NCBI RefSeq assembly: GCF_032854445.1
Contig: NC_088303.1
Location: 23,693,501-23,725,264, forward strand
DNA length: 31,764 nt
Source: Liolophura sinensis
Lineage: Eukaryota > Mollusca > Polyplacophora > Chitonida > Chitonidae
Direction: 5' to 3'
Notes under the pieces: model-generated
Database searches by the model: none
Told to the model about the DNA's origin: nothing
The model's input: only the letters and a program-made list of their open reading frames with translations
Translations under genes and position numbers: made by a program
Shown: piece by piece, positions 21,184 to 31,764 of the stretch
Layout of the letters: each line of letters begins with the position of its first letter
Position numbering within the stretch: position 1 is the first letter of the stretch

Positions 21184-21612
21184 TTATTGGTAAATTTAGT
21201 TGCTTCGTTTGCACAGGAAATACCTTTCTAGCGAAGAAAATTCTTTATCCGAATCGTATTCATTTTTTTCACAAAGGAAATTTTATTTCACGAGGAAATT
21301 ACTTTTTTGCGAGAAAATTATTTTTTTGCGAGGGAATTATTTTTTCACAAGAAAAATATTTCTACCACGGTGTAAATGATTTCCATCGCATTTGAAATAT
21401 TTCCATCTCGCTATTTTTTTGTGAAAAAATAATTTACTCGGAAAAGATAATTTTCTCGCAAAAAATAATTTCTTGTAAAAATGCTTTCCTCGAAAAAGGA
21501 AAAAAAAACGATTTCCTCATAAAAATGATTTCCTGTGTAAAAAAGACTACCATTGTGAAATAGAATTTTCTTCGCCAAAAAGTAAACCGGTCAACTAAAG
21601 TTACTGATAACA
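21184..21612. repeat. AT-rich foldback (inverted-repeat) element
   Basis: The outer ends TTATTGGTAAATTTAGTTG (left) and CAACTAAAGTTACTGATAA (right) are inverted copies, followed inward by GCGAAGAAAATTC (21231) and its complement GAATTTTCTTCGC. Each arm is built from degenerate repeats of about 20-30 bp such as TTTTTTGCGAGAAAATTA; the middle (about 21385-21420) is the loop. A further outward match, CTACATAT on the left and ATATGTAG on the right, may extend the termini to about 21155 and 21621. No transposase is present and I could not settle a target-site duplication. The frames at 21174-21395 and 21434-21691 are Phe-rich by-products. Confidence 0.75.
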
Positions 21613-21739
21613 CATATGTAGCCTTACTAGCAAGTATATACACAAAACTGCCAGAAAATTCAAATCTGATTATATGGCACCAATAAGTCACCGTATGGAA
21701 TGTTTATATTCATCTGAGCAATGAAAGCAGCGTTGCGAT

Positions 21740-21870
21740 TTATTTGACTAAAGTTTCACACCCTAGTCAAGAATATTTCATTTATACGATGGAGGCCAGC
21801 ATTTTGGCGAGAGGAAGGTTGCTGGCAGACCTTCCCACGTGCGGCCCGAGAGGAATGCATGCGGCATAAG
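21740..21870 (-). mobile_element. Main-family SINE, 3' part with internal deletion
   Basis: On the minus strand the segment reads CACGTGGGAAGGTCTGCCAG, CAACC, then jumps to CAAAATGCTGGCC-TCCATCGTATAAATGAAATA and TTCTTGACTAGGGTGTGAAA. Compared with the copy at 16148, about 40 bases between the CTGCGGATGG core and the CCATAATGCTGG block are missing. Confidence 0.8.
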
Positions 21871-22345
21871 CTGGTATGTAAGCTAGGTATGTAAGCTATC
21901 ATTTATACTCATAGCAGCAATGTGGAAATATGTACAGTTTTCAAGTACTAGTACAGCCACTCTTCTCCAAAACGTTTAAAGAATGAATCAGTGAACCATT
22001 TATTATGGTTTTACTTCAAATAACCAGTATTCAAGGACACTGAAAGTTGTTTACATGAACTCGTCCTAACTTTTCACTTTGGTGGTTTGTGTTTGGTGTT
22101 GTTTCGATAATTTGTCTTGAGAACGTCCTTTCCGGTTGACGACTGGTGTACGAAATGCATGTTTTGAAGCCTCGGCTTAATTGTTGAATTCGTGGATACC
22201 ATCCAGACCTGTCCTTTGAGGCGACCAGTGCTGCGAGATTTGATAACAGGTGATAATAGTTGACGTCAAGAAACGCCTTTAGTGTCACAATGTCTCGCAC
22301 GTTGAACGCGACCATGAACACAGGGTGTAAATGGATGAGCTACAG

Positions 22346-22814
22346 GCTCTATCGCTGTTAGCAGTGAGATCAGTAGGTCAACTGGATCGAGAGAAGGAAT
22401 CATCAACAGAAAATCTTCCTCAGACGATGACCATGTAAAATCTTCAAATCATCGTGATGTCCGTGAGAAATGGTTCATGGTAAGATAAAAATCAGGAAAT
22501 CTTTACTTTCAGTTTCTTTAACACTGGTTGGTTTGCAATTTCTTACTTCCGTTTCTGTATTTATTTATTGATTGACTTATTTGCTATCATTATTATTTTT
22601 TCGTAAATGTTGCGCAGATAGCATTCATTTGTCTCGATTCACATGACATTTACTTTGTTACTAACTGATTCAGAACGGCAGATCTTCATCCAAATATCTA
22701 GTTTTCCGACCGTTATCCGGATACCGTGTTAATTTCTTTAGATCAAACGCAGTTACCAATATCCCGATGCGACAAACGAGGGCGCGGCAAACGAGGGAAT
22801 TTACTGGAAATTGA
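22346..22814 (+). other. Weak two-exon coding candidate
   Basis: An open frame from 22346 (after a poor acceptor GAGCTACAG) runs to 22479 and ends TGG-TTC-ATG followed by a GTAAGA donor; its peptide is Ser- and charge-rich (SSSDDDHVKSSNHRDVREKW). A second segment starts at 22674 after CTAACTGATTCAG, joins in phase 0, and stays open for 46 codons (NGRSSSKYLVFRPLSGYRV and on) to TGA at 22812-22814. I recognise no protein family, the upstream acceptor lacks a pyrimidine tract, and the CTAAC branch-point-like motif is too close to the AG. I list it only so that it can be tested. Confidence 0.15.
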
Positions 22815-23339
22815 ACCGTACAGGGCTAAATATCCCTGTAGTTGTCCGTGGTTATATGTATCAACATGTTGAAAGGTGTGAAGTCTACACAGTGTCTACT
22901 AGAAAATCTTTGCTGAAAGTCAACACAGGATGTCTAACGAAACTGTACATGTTGAGCTGTATCTCATTCCAGGATGTAAAACTGATTGCGGTAGACGAAA
23001 ACGAATTCGTCCCCAACCCAACCTTGGTTACAGCTTCTCATTTGAAAGGACAACCCAGCACGATATGAAAGGACAGGGAGAGTAACTCTTGACAGAGAGC
23101 GATAAACAGCCGGATCACTTTTCCAAATTTTGTGAAAATAGCAGAAAACCCCATGTCCAAAAAATTTTATCATGTTCCAAATGATTTAACCATTATCAAT
23201 GTTGCCTGTGAGGTAGTTGTTGTTGTAGCAGTAACAGCAGTATTGCATGTACTCATACTGAGCACTGGTGCATTTGTTACAATCATTAAAAAGATGCCTA
23301 AAATTTAACTATTCTTGATTACAAGAGCTAAATTGCGTG

Positions 23340-24130
23340 CTTCCACGATATCACATGTGTGTGGTGCCCATTATATATATCATACTGTTGAATTGTACCG
23401 ATATCCTGTGGTATATCTAGCTATCTTGCACGTCGCAATGTATCATACATTCCATTTGTACCCATATCCTATGATATTCGTGAGGTATTCGCTGGGTTCT
23501 ATGCACGTCAGTTGTACTTATATCCTGTGGTACACGTCAGTTATACCGACATCTTGTGGTATTCGCTGGGTACTGTGCACGTCAGTTGTACTTATATCCC
23601 GTGGTACAGGTCAGTTATACCGATATCTTGTGATATTCGCTGGGTACTGTGCACGTCAGTTGTACTTATATCCTGTGGTACACGTCAGTTATACCTACAT
23701 CTTGTGGTATTCGCTGGGCACTATGCACGTCAGTTGTACTTATACCCTTTGGTACACGTCAGTTATACCGATATCTTGTGGTATTCGCTGGGTACTATGC
23801 ACGTCAGTTGTACTTATATCCTGTGGTACACATCGGTTATACTGATATCATGTGGTATTCGCTGGGTACTGTGCACATCAGTTGTACTTATATCCTGTTA
23901 TACACGTCAGTTATACCGATATCTTGTGGTATTTGCTGGGTACTGTACACGTCAGTTGTACAAATATCCTGTGGTACAGGTCAATTATACGGACATCACA
24001 TGGTATTCGTTAGGTATCGCACTTGCCAGCTGTGCCAATATCCTGTGGTACAGGTCAGTTATATGGATATCATGTGGTATTCGTTGGGTATCTTACATGA
24101 CAATTGTAGCAGTATCCTATGGCATGTTAG
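23340..24130. repeat. 74-bp tandem array, about eleven units
   Basis: CAGTTGTACTTATATCC or its variant starts at 23509, 23583, 23657, 23731, 23805, 23879, 23953, 24027 and 24101, always exactly 74 bp apart; more diverged units precede these from about 23340. Each unit is an imperfect dimer: a 29-bp half (TATCCTGTGGTACACGTCAG plus TTATACCGA) and a 45-bp half with the same skeleton plus an inserted ATTCGCTGGGTACTGTG-type block. Since 74 is not a multiple of three and the unit lacks stops, all three plus-strand frames stay open for long stretches (176, 253 and 169 codons). These should not be annotated as proteins. Confidence 0.95.
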
Positions 24131-25630
24131 ATGTTGTACACATGAGTTGCAGATATAAATACTACAGCGTTAGGTTTATATGTCTTTATATATGTATGCA
24201 GCTTATCTTCCGAGAGGAGTTGCTGTTTACAAAGCAAGGTCCCACGAAACTGCTGACAAAGCTAATTAGCTAATTCTCTGGACTGACATTTCCAAGGGAT
24301 AATCTACATAGCTTGCGCGGTGTAATTTGTAAATGCTTCGAAATAACCCTAACGCTAAACTGATGGTACAATACGATGCGAATGTGGGCCAGTCTGTAAC
24401 TGAAGTGGTTATTCGGGATTCAAATGCAGGCCTAACCTTATCTACTATCGGTTAAAACTAGGCTTGCAGGTCACAGGGTCTTGATCTTCATTACTAACTT
24501 CATTCAATGTGTGGATGTTCGTTTGGAGCAATTCTAGATCAGTGACGTCTCATAAATCTCAATCAACATCACTGCATTCCTTTTACCAAATTCTTCTTAA
24601 GCCATGGTTGTCACTGCTCTAGTCTAACTCTCCATGCTCTTGGATTTTGTGTTACGCATTTTCAACTGTAATGTGTATGTACAAAGAGTGCCGTTCTGGT
24701 TCCTACAAATTCACTACTATAGGAACAACCTGTATTAATGTTACGGCAAATGTGTTTGTATGAGATTGCGTGTGAACAGCGTGCGTTGTTACTAACGCCT
24801 CTGATAAAGGACAAATCACTCTTCAGTCAGGGGCATTTAACTTCCGGCCGTCTCTTGGACTTTAAGCAACAATCCTTGTCTCCCAGTAATGAACAAGACA
24901 GCAATTATTGACCTTCCTGTTTTCTCTAGATACAATGACAATATCATAGACGCTATCTTTCTTAGGTATCGCCACTCTAAGAGCTGGCGCGTAAACAGAT
25001 CCTGTCCACTCCTTCTGGTTGCTAGCTAGCTGACATTATAGAGTGCTGATAGATAACATTTCGCGACAGGTACAGTTTTGTAGCCGATCAAGCTACTTGA
25101 CAACTGTTCTTTCCTGAGAGGTAGATGGAGTATTGATTTAAGAGCCATTTCATTCACTGTCAACATCTGGTATGATCTCTGATAGGACAACTCTGATAGC
25201 ATCAATGGGTGTGTGATCGGAATGTGCCTGCCAATATGATTGGTCAGCGTTGTCCAATTACTGGCCTGAAAACAGACAATGGATATTCATGTGGTTAGGT
25301 TTAGCTCGTGCTAACAAGTCTAGGCTGACGAATATGGCAAAGCTTGAAATAGTTGCAATAAAGATGGTCTCCAAGGCGCCAAAAGTGTCCAATAATGCTG
25401 GATTCAATGTCGTCATCGACTGAAAAATACCATTGTTGGAAGACGTCATGCGTATGGTGGGCATTCCTTGCTGACCATTGGCTATGAGTGCATATTTAAG
25501 CTGAAGGCGACGGGACACAGATACTAATTATAACACAAGCCGGTGATATATATTTCGGACATTCCAGGAAACCCGTCCTTTTCCCCGAGGCCTTCGTCGC
25601 TTGTTGAGTTTTATTTTAACACATTTTCAG

Positions 25631-25701
25631 AGGAGATGAACGGCTTCTATTTTCTTCTTTCTTGCTACTTGATAGTCAACGTCGGGGCAGGTATCGTTCA
25701 G
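25631..25701 (+). CDS. Possible first coding exon encoding a signal peptide
   Basis: An acceptor-like stretch (TTTTATTTTAACACATTTTCAG) ends at 25630, just before AGGAG-ATG. From the ATG at 25636 the frame reads MNGFYFLLSCYLIVNVGAG and then IVQ, a short hydrophobic run with a small-residue end typical of a secretory signal. It stops in phase 0 at CAG followed by GTATGT (25702), a good donor. A short exon of this design is common at the start of genes for secreted or membrane proteins. I found no convincing phase-0 partner exon between here and the window's end, so the model is incomplete. The same frame stays open on both sides (25543-25776), so a chance hydrophobic stretch is possible. Confidence 0.3.
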
Positions 25702-25865
25702 GTATGTACGAGGAGCTTTCTGTTATCTTACGAAGAATACAAGGCCCGCTCACTTTGTAGCGGATGCCTTATTTAAACTAACCTTGGATGAATATGTCAA
25801 AGTACAATTGATCACGTTTTACGTATATTTTGATGGAAAATATAGCTTTAATAGTGTTCAAACTA

Positions 25866-25998
25866 TTTATTTGTTTGATTGGAGTATTACCTCGTAGTCA
25901 AGAATAGTTTCCTTATGCGGCGGCGTTATGGTGGGAGGGCACTGGGCACAGCCCGGCGGAAACCCACGACCATCCGCAGACTGTAAGCAGGATTTTCC
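25866..25998 (-). mobile_element. Main-family SINE, 3' part
   Basis: On the minus strand: ACAGTCTGCGGATGGTCGTG-GGTTTCCGCCGGGCTGTGCC-CAGTGCCCTCCCACCATAAC, then CCGCATAAGGAAAC and a CAATCAAACAAATAAATA tail. The tRNA-like head is absent. It lies about 70 bases downstream of an in-frame stop of the candidate signal-peptide frame. Confidence 0.85.
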
Positions 25999-26399
25999 AA
26001 GTTAAATTATTGAAGTACATCAATTATGTATCATACTAACGCACAACATATTAGGATCACTTAAGTGCCAGTATGTGCTTGTTAGCGAATGTTAGTACTA
26101 TTTTTTTCTGTAAGCAAGTAGAAAGTCCTCAGGATAAATTGTTCGAAAAGTACATGTACTTAGATATGATTTGGGGTGTCTCTAGATGTTAATGAGTATA
26201 CTTCAGTTGCAACCCTGCGCGTGGAGATATTGTGTGATACAAAATTGGCCTAATTAGGGCGGCTAGTTTGTTAACTAGATAGTGCAGGCATGTAACATGC
26301 GTACAGCTGTACACCCATGCAGGGGACAGATGGCTGACACATGGGTTGTGTTGCAGAGAAAGCCAGGGGTAACTTTCGCATAATTTCCACCTACTGTCT

Positions 26400-26472
26400 T
26401 TGCCGCTACCCGCCGTCGTATGAGTGAAATATTCTTGAGTACGGCGTCAAACACGAATCAAATAAGTAAATC
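26400..26472 (+). mobile_element. Main-family SINE, 3' end only
   Basis: CCGCCGTCGTATGAGTGAAA-TATTCTTGAGTACGGCGTCA-AACACGAATCAAATAAGTAAAT is the family's 3' end and tail. Weak traces of the core may extend left to about 26330 (GGGGTAACTTTCGCATAATTTCC). Confidence 0.8.
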
Positions 26473-27212
26473 ACATACTACCCTTGCCGAAGTATACAAC
26501 AAATATTTCTATAATATTAAGGCGCTTGGAAAATAACTGCATTGTGCAATAAATACACTCCGCGGAAACTGATCATATTCGCACAAATGAAATAACTTTT
26601 GATATATACACTATGAGCTTAAATGAACATGAATAAAAGAGATAAAGCACCCATGGCTTGACTGTGACACACTAGTACTGGTAGCAAGCTTAACTCATGG
26701 TATATGTTTATATCGGTATAAACATAAACGTTAACGATAAGGCTTTCACTGTGTTACTGTGATGATGAATGGTGTTCCGGACAAACTGAATGATCCTTTG
26801 TATTGATCCTACACAATTTATGCGACTAATTACTAAACACGGAGTGAAGTCCTTTCGGGCACTATTCACATATACAAGAACGTACAGTCTCACGTACTGA
26901 TTGAGTATCCCAAGTCCCTAAATGAAGTCATTATATGAGGTAAGCTAAACCCGTTGGGGTTGAACGTATGGAATCAAATATCACTGAATAAGCTTGTTTT
27001 AGGATCATATTACATGGAATGATGTAGAGTGTAAGACAACAACAATATGTCTAATACATTTATATCATCAGTTTGAACGAGGGTCACTGACACTTACCGT
27101 CGAAAGCTAGTAACCGCTTGGCCTATCTTCACATGTACATAGAAGACAAAACCATGACATTTCCTACATAAACAGTGATATGTATTGTATGTGCATGAAG
27201 GTCATTTCACAT

Positions 27213-27360
27213 TATTTATTTATTTGATTGTTTCTTAGCCATATCCAAGAATTTTTCGCTTATACGATGACGGTTAGTTTTGTGTGTGGAGGAAACGGGT
27301 GCTTGGGGTAAACCACCAATTTTGGCATGGTTACCGGTGAACTTTCCCACGTGTCACGTA
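27213..27360 (-). mobile_element. Main-family SINE, diverged 3' half
   Basis: The plus strand begins with the complement of the tail (TTATTTATTTATTTGATTG) and continues CCAAGAATTTTTCGCTTATA-CGATGACGG, matching the 3' block, then ends in CTTTCCCACGTGTCACGTAC, the complement of the GTACGTGGGAAGG core. The middle is strongly altered. The 68-codon frame at 27280-27486 overlaps it by chance. Confidence 0.72.
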
Positions 27361-30300
27361 CAGATACGTCTCCCTTACCGGTTAAGATTAGTGTTCTTAA
27401 GGGAACATAGCACTGCGCAAAATTTTAAGGTACTGTTGGGGAAGTGTGCGACTATACTAATCGAGAGAATCTCAAAAACTTTCTAAACTATAACAGCCTT
27501 TTCGCTTAGTATTGCGTATAGTGTGATAAGTATTTGTGGAAGTATCTCCTAGAATGACTTATTCTTTCCTTAGATCTCAAGTTTCGGCTGAAATGTAGAC
27601 CAGAAAGCACAACACTTTTAAGTCAGAGTTGTTTTAAGTTGTGACCAACCGTATCATTGCTTATACCCCCCAAAATGCTCATGTGACAGTTGTGTATTGA
27701 CTGGACAACATGTTAGGGTTCGTGTCAGGCACGCCGGAATATGGTGTTGGATAACAAATCTCAGACGTCATAACGAACGTCAGCACTTTCTCGGGTATCT
27801 ACATTCTCTCATCCCCCCCCCCCCCCCTCTCTCTGTCTCCGTTGGTGGGTATTGGGAGATGTGAAAATAGGAGAGTTAAACGCACATGTATCCAAACAAG
27901 TGGATATCGTTACCTCAAATCCAGTGTAAGCGTTTAATTTTTCACAGTTCTGCAACCAAGGCCTCAAGCTGTGCAATCTATAAGGCGGTCTCTAATGATG
28001 TAGACCCATAAAGTACTTAAAGTACCAGGCTAACCGAAGCAGTTACGATTTCATAGCCACACTGACCAAGGACATGAGTAAGATCTAGCATTACGCCTTG
28101 ATGGAGGTACTTTTGGAAACATCGGTCCATTTTAATGAAATTTCGCGAAGCTATTTTAACATGTTAAATATCATGTATCCAATATAAATTAATAAAACTC
28201 AGGCTGTTACGTATCATGCAATATATACATCGTCCACTCCAACAACACCAAACTTAATTAGGGCTCATTATAAACGAGCTCTGTTGCGATTCAACCTTTC
28301 CAGTCTATACATATATATAGTTTGGTCCCGACAAAACCCCAAAAAAAACAAAACAAAAAACGATAACCTTCATAACTTCGCAATTATTCTGATTTGTATT
28401 AATCGCAAAACGTTGACATTCAACATCATAGTACCAAACAACAACTTGACAAGTTTAAAAGTGCATACCTAAAGTGCACAGTGACAGAGTAGTCTCAAGC
28501 GTCTGGGTGGCTCTGAAATCTGAACTTATAGATGTGTTGCTATTTGAACTAGACAACTTTTCTTTTATAGTCACACATCGCTAAAGTCTCTAATTCAAAA
28601 CTGAGAGAATAAGGTACGATTTGCATACCTTCCTTTAACCGAGTGAACACTGTATGGTGAGATTGTACGTCGGCGAAGAATAAGGACATAATGAACTTTA
28701 GTTGGGGTCATTCCCACTGTCAAAAGTCAGCCTAAGATATCCTGACCGGAAGTGGTCTCATTTTGGAAGTCACGCGCCGGAGGTCAGTGGGTCTGTGGAA
28801 CACGTCTTAATTTCAGAGGTCACTAGGTACACGTCCTGAGGTGTACAAAGACTTCGTAGTAAGGGCATGGACCTGGCTGTTCACCTCAGTATAAAGATCT
28901 TTGCTCACGGCACTGATTTCTTTATGGGACATACTTGTCCGTCATTGACCTATCAGTGTATGTTTTAGATAATTCAGTGAGACAGCATCATAGCCTTATC
29001 GACGAGGCCTTGGTGCAACTTGAAAGTATATTGGTGGATAAGGCCGAAAAGATATCAAGGGCAAGAATAGGAAGTAATTCAAAACAGAGCCAATATAAAT
29101 ACAGACTAAAACTAATTATAGGTGTCATTTGAAACACAATTTTGAGGATAGTGTCATACTTCATAAACCTTTCAAACTTTGTTTCCTTTTGCATTTGATC
29201 TTAGAGATACACTTTTCTAAATCGTTTAAATCTGACAATATAGGGACTTCACTGTATCACAAGGCGTTTGTCTTTTTCAACTATTGGTACAAGTGTGGAT
29301 ATATTCTAGGCGCCCAGGTCTATCGGACTCGGATTAGTTTATCTGAATTTTTCAGTATGATTAATGTGATGTGAGAAATTGTACTATCCTTATTAAATTA
29401 GAATTTAACACGTGGAATGAAACTATTTACCAACTTTCGAACTTCCCACATGGATACCTCTCTATCGCCATTGTGTTCCAAACTGTCAATTACCCATTTG
29501 TGTCCTACGCAAGTAGAACAAAGCTCACAAAACAAGATGGTGTTCAGACAAATTGCACTAACAATGGACTAATTAGTAGGACACGTATAATGACAGATTT
29601 TCTGCCGCAGAGCATGGCTTTCTTCTGTCATAAAACCTATAGCGTGAGTTTCTAATTACCATCAGTAATTTGCCCTAGCTGACTACAAGTGGGTTGACTT
29701 TCTCACCTGTTTTTGTTTGTTGGCTAAGTTTACCATGTCGTGCTCTGCACATTATGCACAGCGATGTACTCGCCTCATGCTAACATTAATGCTCTTATCA
29801 ACGTTTCGATCAAGATTAAGGCGAGGAAAGTGAAAGTCTTCAGGGTTTTCTTACCCGATTCTCGGACAATGTGGTGTGAAGTAATAAGTTCTATAGCAGT
29901 TATTGCGCATATAAAAGGTTCCAGTTTTAACCCTCATATAGAATTCCACTTTCTTATGTTTCAACAGGATTGTATTATTACTGTTCCTGTCAATATATAA
30001 TTATATCAGGGAGTTCGCCCCTTGTCACCGTTGTTGTAGCCAAATTAAATAAAAGCTATACAACCAAATACCTAAATACAGACATTTACATCAAGGCCGC
30101 GACCTCACGATACTGAACGCTTCAGAAGGGTTCAAAACGTTGGCAGCACACCGCGAAGGCTGGCGGGACCACACAGCCATTATCTATAATATGGTGGTGT
30201 ATTTGTGCTAGGAAAATTCGCTTGTATTAACCTCAAAACAAGGCATAAACTGGATACGCTAATCCCACAAACCATCGGTTTCTATATAAATTTATGTTGG

Positions 30301-30929
30301 TGTTCTACGCCGCGATCAAGAACTGCTCGTTTATACCACGGCTGATGAAACGGTAGTGAACCACCGACCTTTGTCAGGTACCTAACAAACCTCGTGACTT
30401 CAAAGTCAAAGGATTAATCATGAGTCCTGCGAGCCAGCGCTTTAACTATTTGACAGAGAGGCCCCCCTTTGTATTAAAGGAAAAGGTCACTAAACGAAAT
30501 TTAATTAAGTTAGTATTGAAACCCCAGTTAATTTGTAATACAGTGAAAATGATACACTAGAAATCAATGTTAAATGGACTATTTAATTTGTGTATATAAA
30601 GAAATGGCTATGAAGATTACCCATTGCCTATAGAAAGTGCCACCTGCGTCGTGTCCTTATGACCTTTACACACCCCCTGCAATCTCGTCAACACAGACTG
30701 AAACCACATTATTGAACGCAGTATATGCTATTGGTAGGAAGAATATTTCGCCTTTATTTAAAAAGAAGGCTGAGTTGTACATCACAATAGTGCATGCAAA
30801 TACATGAAGGTAAAATTAATCGCTGCAGTAGGATAGCGTTTTCATGGGCTTATTTCCTGTTTAGCATCATGCATTTTCCTTCAGGCTGGTAAACGTGATA
30901 TATAATATCAAAGACGTACAACCTAGAGG
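27361..30929. other. No gene recognised
   Basis: Several plus-strand frames of 60-94 codons (28935-29132, 29129-29374, 29371-29655, 29740-30000) follow one another, but the peptides share no family features and their borders lack a consistent splice pattern. The frame from 28971, after TGTATGTTTTAG, reads HHSLIDEALVQLESILVDKA, which could form an amphipathic helix. It is unassigned. Confidence 0.45.
27813..27840. repeat. Poly-C run followed by a CT-rich stretch
   Basis: Fifteen C residues (27813-27827) are followed by TCTCTCTGTCTCC. Such a run is prone to slippage, and its length in this assembly may be inexact. Confidence 0.9.
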
Positions 30930-31143
30930 GAATTCACGTATTCGCTGTGAGTTCAATTCTAGTTCATGCTGGCTTCATCTCTGGTTGTACGTGGGAAGGT
31001 CAACCGCAACCTGCGGATGGTCGTGGGTTTCCCCCGTGCTCTGCCCGGTTTCCTCCCGCCATAATGCTGGCCGCCGTCGTATAAGTGAAATATTCTTGAG
31101 TACGGCGTAAAACACCAATCAAATAAATACATAAATAAATAAA
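30930..31143 (+). mobile_element. Main-family SINE, 5'-truncated, well preserved
   Basis: The copy begins just before the B box (GCTGTGAGTTCAATTCTAGT), carries the core (GTACGTGGGAAGGTCAACCG, CCTGCGGATGGTCGTGGGTT, CTCTGCCCGGTTTCCTCCCG, CATAATGCTGGCCGCCGTCG) and ends CACCAATCAAATAAATACAT plus AAAT units. The A box and head are missing. Apparent reading frames on both strands here are SINE sequence. Confidence 0.92.
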
Positions 31144-31171
31144 TTCCTTTTCGGCCAAACATAGTAAAGTA

Positions 31172-31285
31172 TCTTAGCAACCTGTGCATGGTCATGGCTT
31201 CATCCTGTGCTCTGCCCGATTTCCTGCCACCAAAATGCCACCATATAGGTGAAATATTCTTGAGTATAGCGTAAACATAGAGGGT
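31172..31285 (+). mobile_element. Main-family SINE, decayed copy next to 30930-31143
   Basis: TTAGCAACCTGTGCATGGTC, TGTGCTCTGCCCGATTTCCT and GGTGAAATATTCTTGAGTAT-AGCGTAAACA match the core and 3' end in order, with small gaps and no AAAT tail. It is clearly older than its neighbour about 30 bases to the left, so this is two insertions side by side, not a recent duplication. Confidence 0.8.
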
Positions 31286-31764
31286 AAAAACAGAGCCGCG
31301 AAGAACAATGTGCTATTATAATAAGCACATGATCACACGTTAACGGTGAAAGACGGCCTGATGTCAGAAAGAAACAATACCACTGCTGTTAAGCGAATGT
31401 TCAATAGACTGATTTAGTCGTCATTTACTACGTTAAGAATGTCCTAAATATCGCACACAAATTTTGATGGTGAAAAACTTGATTCTCATGAGTATAACAA
31501 GTGCTCCAAGCGTTCTCAAAGGAGTCTAACAGTTTTGAAGTGTTAGTTGTGTTCTCTTGGGCATAATTTGAGAGCCAACACAAGCTCTGAATTTAGCATA
31601 CATGCACTTACATGTAAAATGCGAAGTCGGTAAGAGGTTAAGTACACGTACGTTGAATTATGCTAGATCGCAATGGGAGAGAACACCTGATGAACTCAAG
31701 CAGGACTGTATCAAATAGACAGCACAAATGTATGGAATCTGATACTTCAGGACTTTTCTAAGCA

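Noticed and set aside
23315-24273. Three overlapping plus-strand frames of 176, 253 and 169 codons
   Set aside because: They are the three frames of the 74-bp array, open only because the unit lacks stop codons.
25258-25518. 86-codon minus-strand frame with a hydrophobic stretch (ETIFIATISSFAIFVSL)
   Set aside because: A single hydrophobic run without family motifs, splice partners or conserved context is not enough to call an exon.

Overview
This window reads as nuclear DNA from an animal, most likely a mollusc and perhaps a vetigastropod such as an abalone. It is AT-rich, has no operon-like gene packing, and contains spliced exons with GT...AG borders. It also carries about ten copies of a tRNA-derived SINE whose 3' end (GTCGTATAAGTGAAATATT, then a CAATCAAATAAATAAA tail) I know from molluscan sequences. 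The taxon is inferred from repeat style and was not tested by a search.

The one gene I can place firmly is a rhodopsin-class (class A) GPCR on the minus strand, covering about the first 8.8 kb. Exon 1 (8804-7964) encodes the N-terminus and TM1-TM6 and ends in a consensus GTAAGT donor inside the CWAP motif. The last exon (514-203) encodes the end of TM6, TM7 with NPVIY, and a Cys- and Ser/Thr-rich tail ending in TAG. The two are separated by an intron of about 7.45 kb and join in the expected phase, but exon 2 contains an apparent one-base insertion between extracellular loop 3 and TM7. It is either a damaged allele or pseudogene, or an assembly error.

The intron holds a 5'-truncated SINE of a second family (1821-2035), a GCGAAAA-rich foldback element (2668-2927), a 133-bp tandem array with nested inverted repeats (3574-4096), and a broken PIF/Harbinger (HARBI1-like) transposase on the opposite strand (5496-5818).

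The rest (8.9-31.8 kb) is intergenic or intronic and rich in repeats. It contains a full-length second-family SINE (12143-12472, minus), a 26-bp minisatellite split by a SINE (12726-13236), and a full-length SINE with target-site duplications (16135-16442). Further on are a 1.4-kb minisatellite with an exact 70-bp higher-order period in its second half (19133-20545), an AT-rich foldback element (21184-21612), and a 74-bp array with unbroken period (about 23340-24130). SINE fragments are scattered up to the right end. The long open frames at 19-20.5 kb and 23.3-24.3 kb are by-products of these arrays, not genes. A short exon-like segment encoding a possible signal peptide (25631-25701, plus strand) is the only other coding candidate I consider reasonable. 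I found no rRNA, tRNA gene, CRISPR array or bacterial-type feature, and no convincing novel molecular system.
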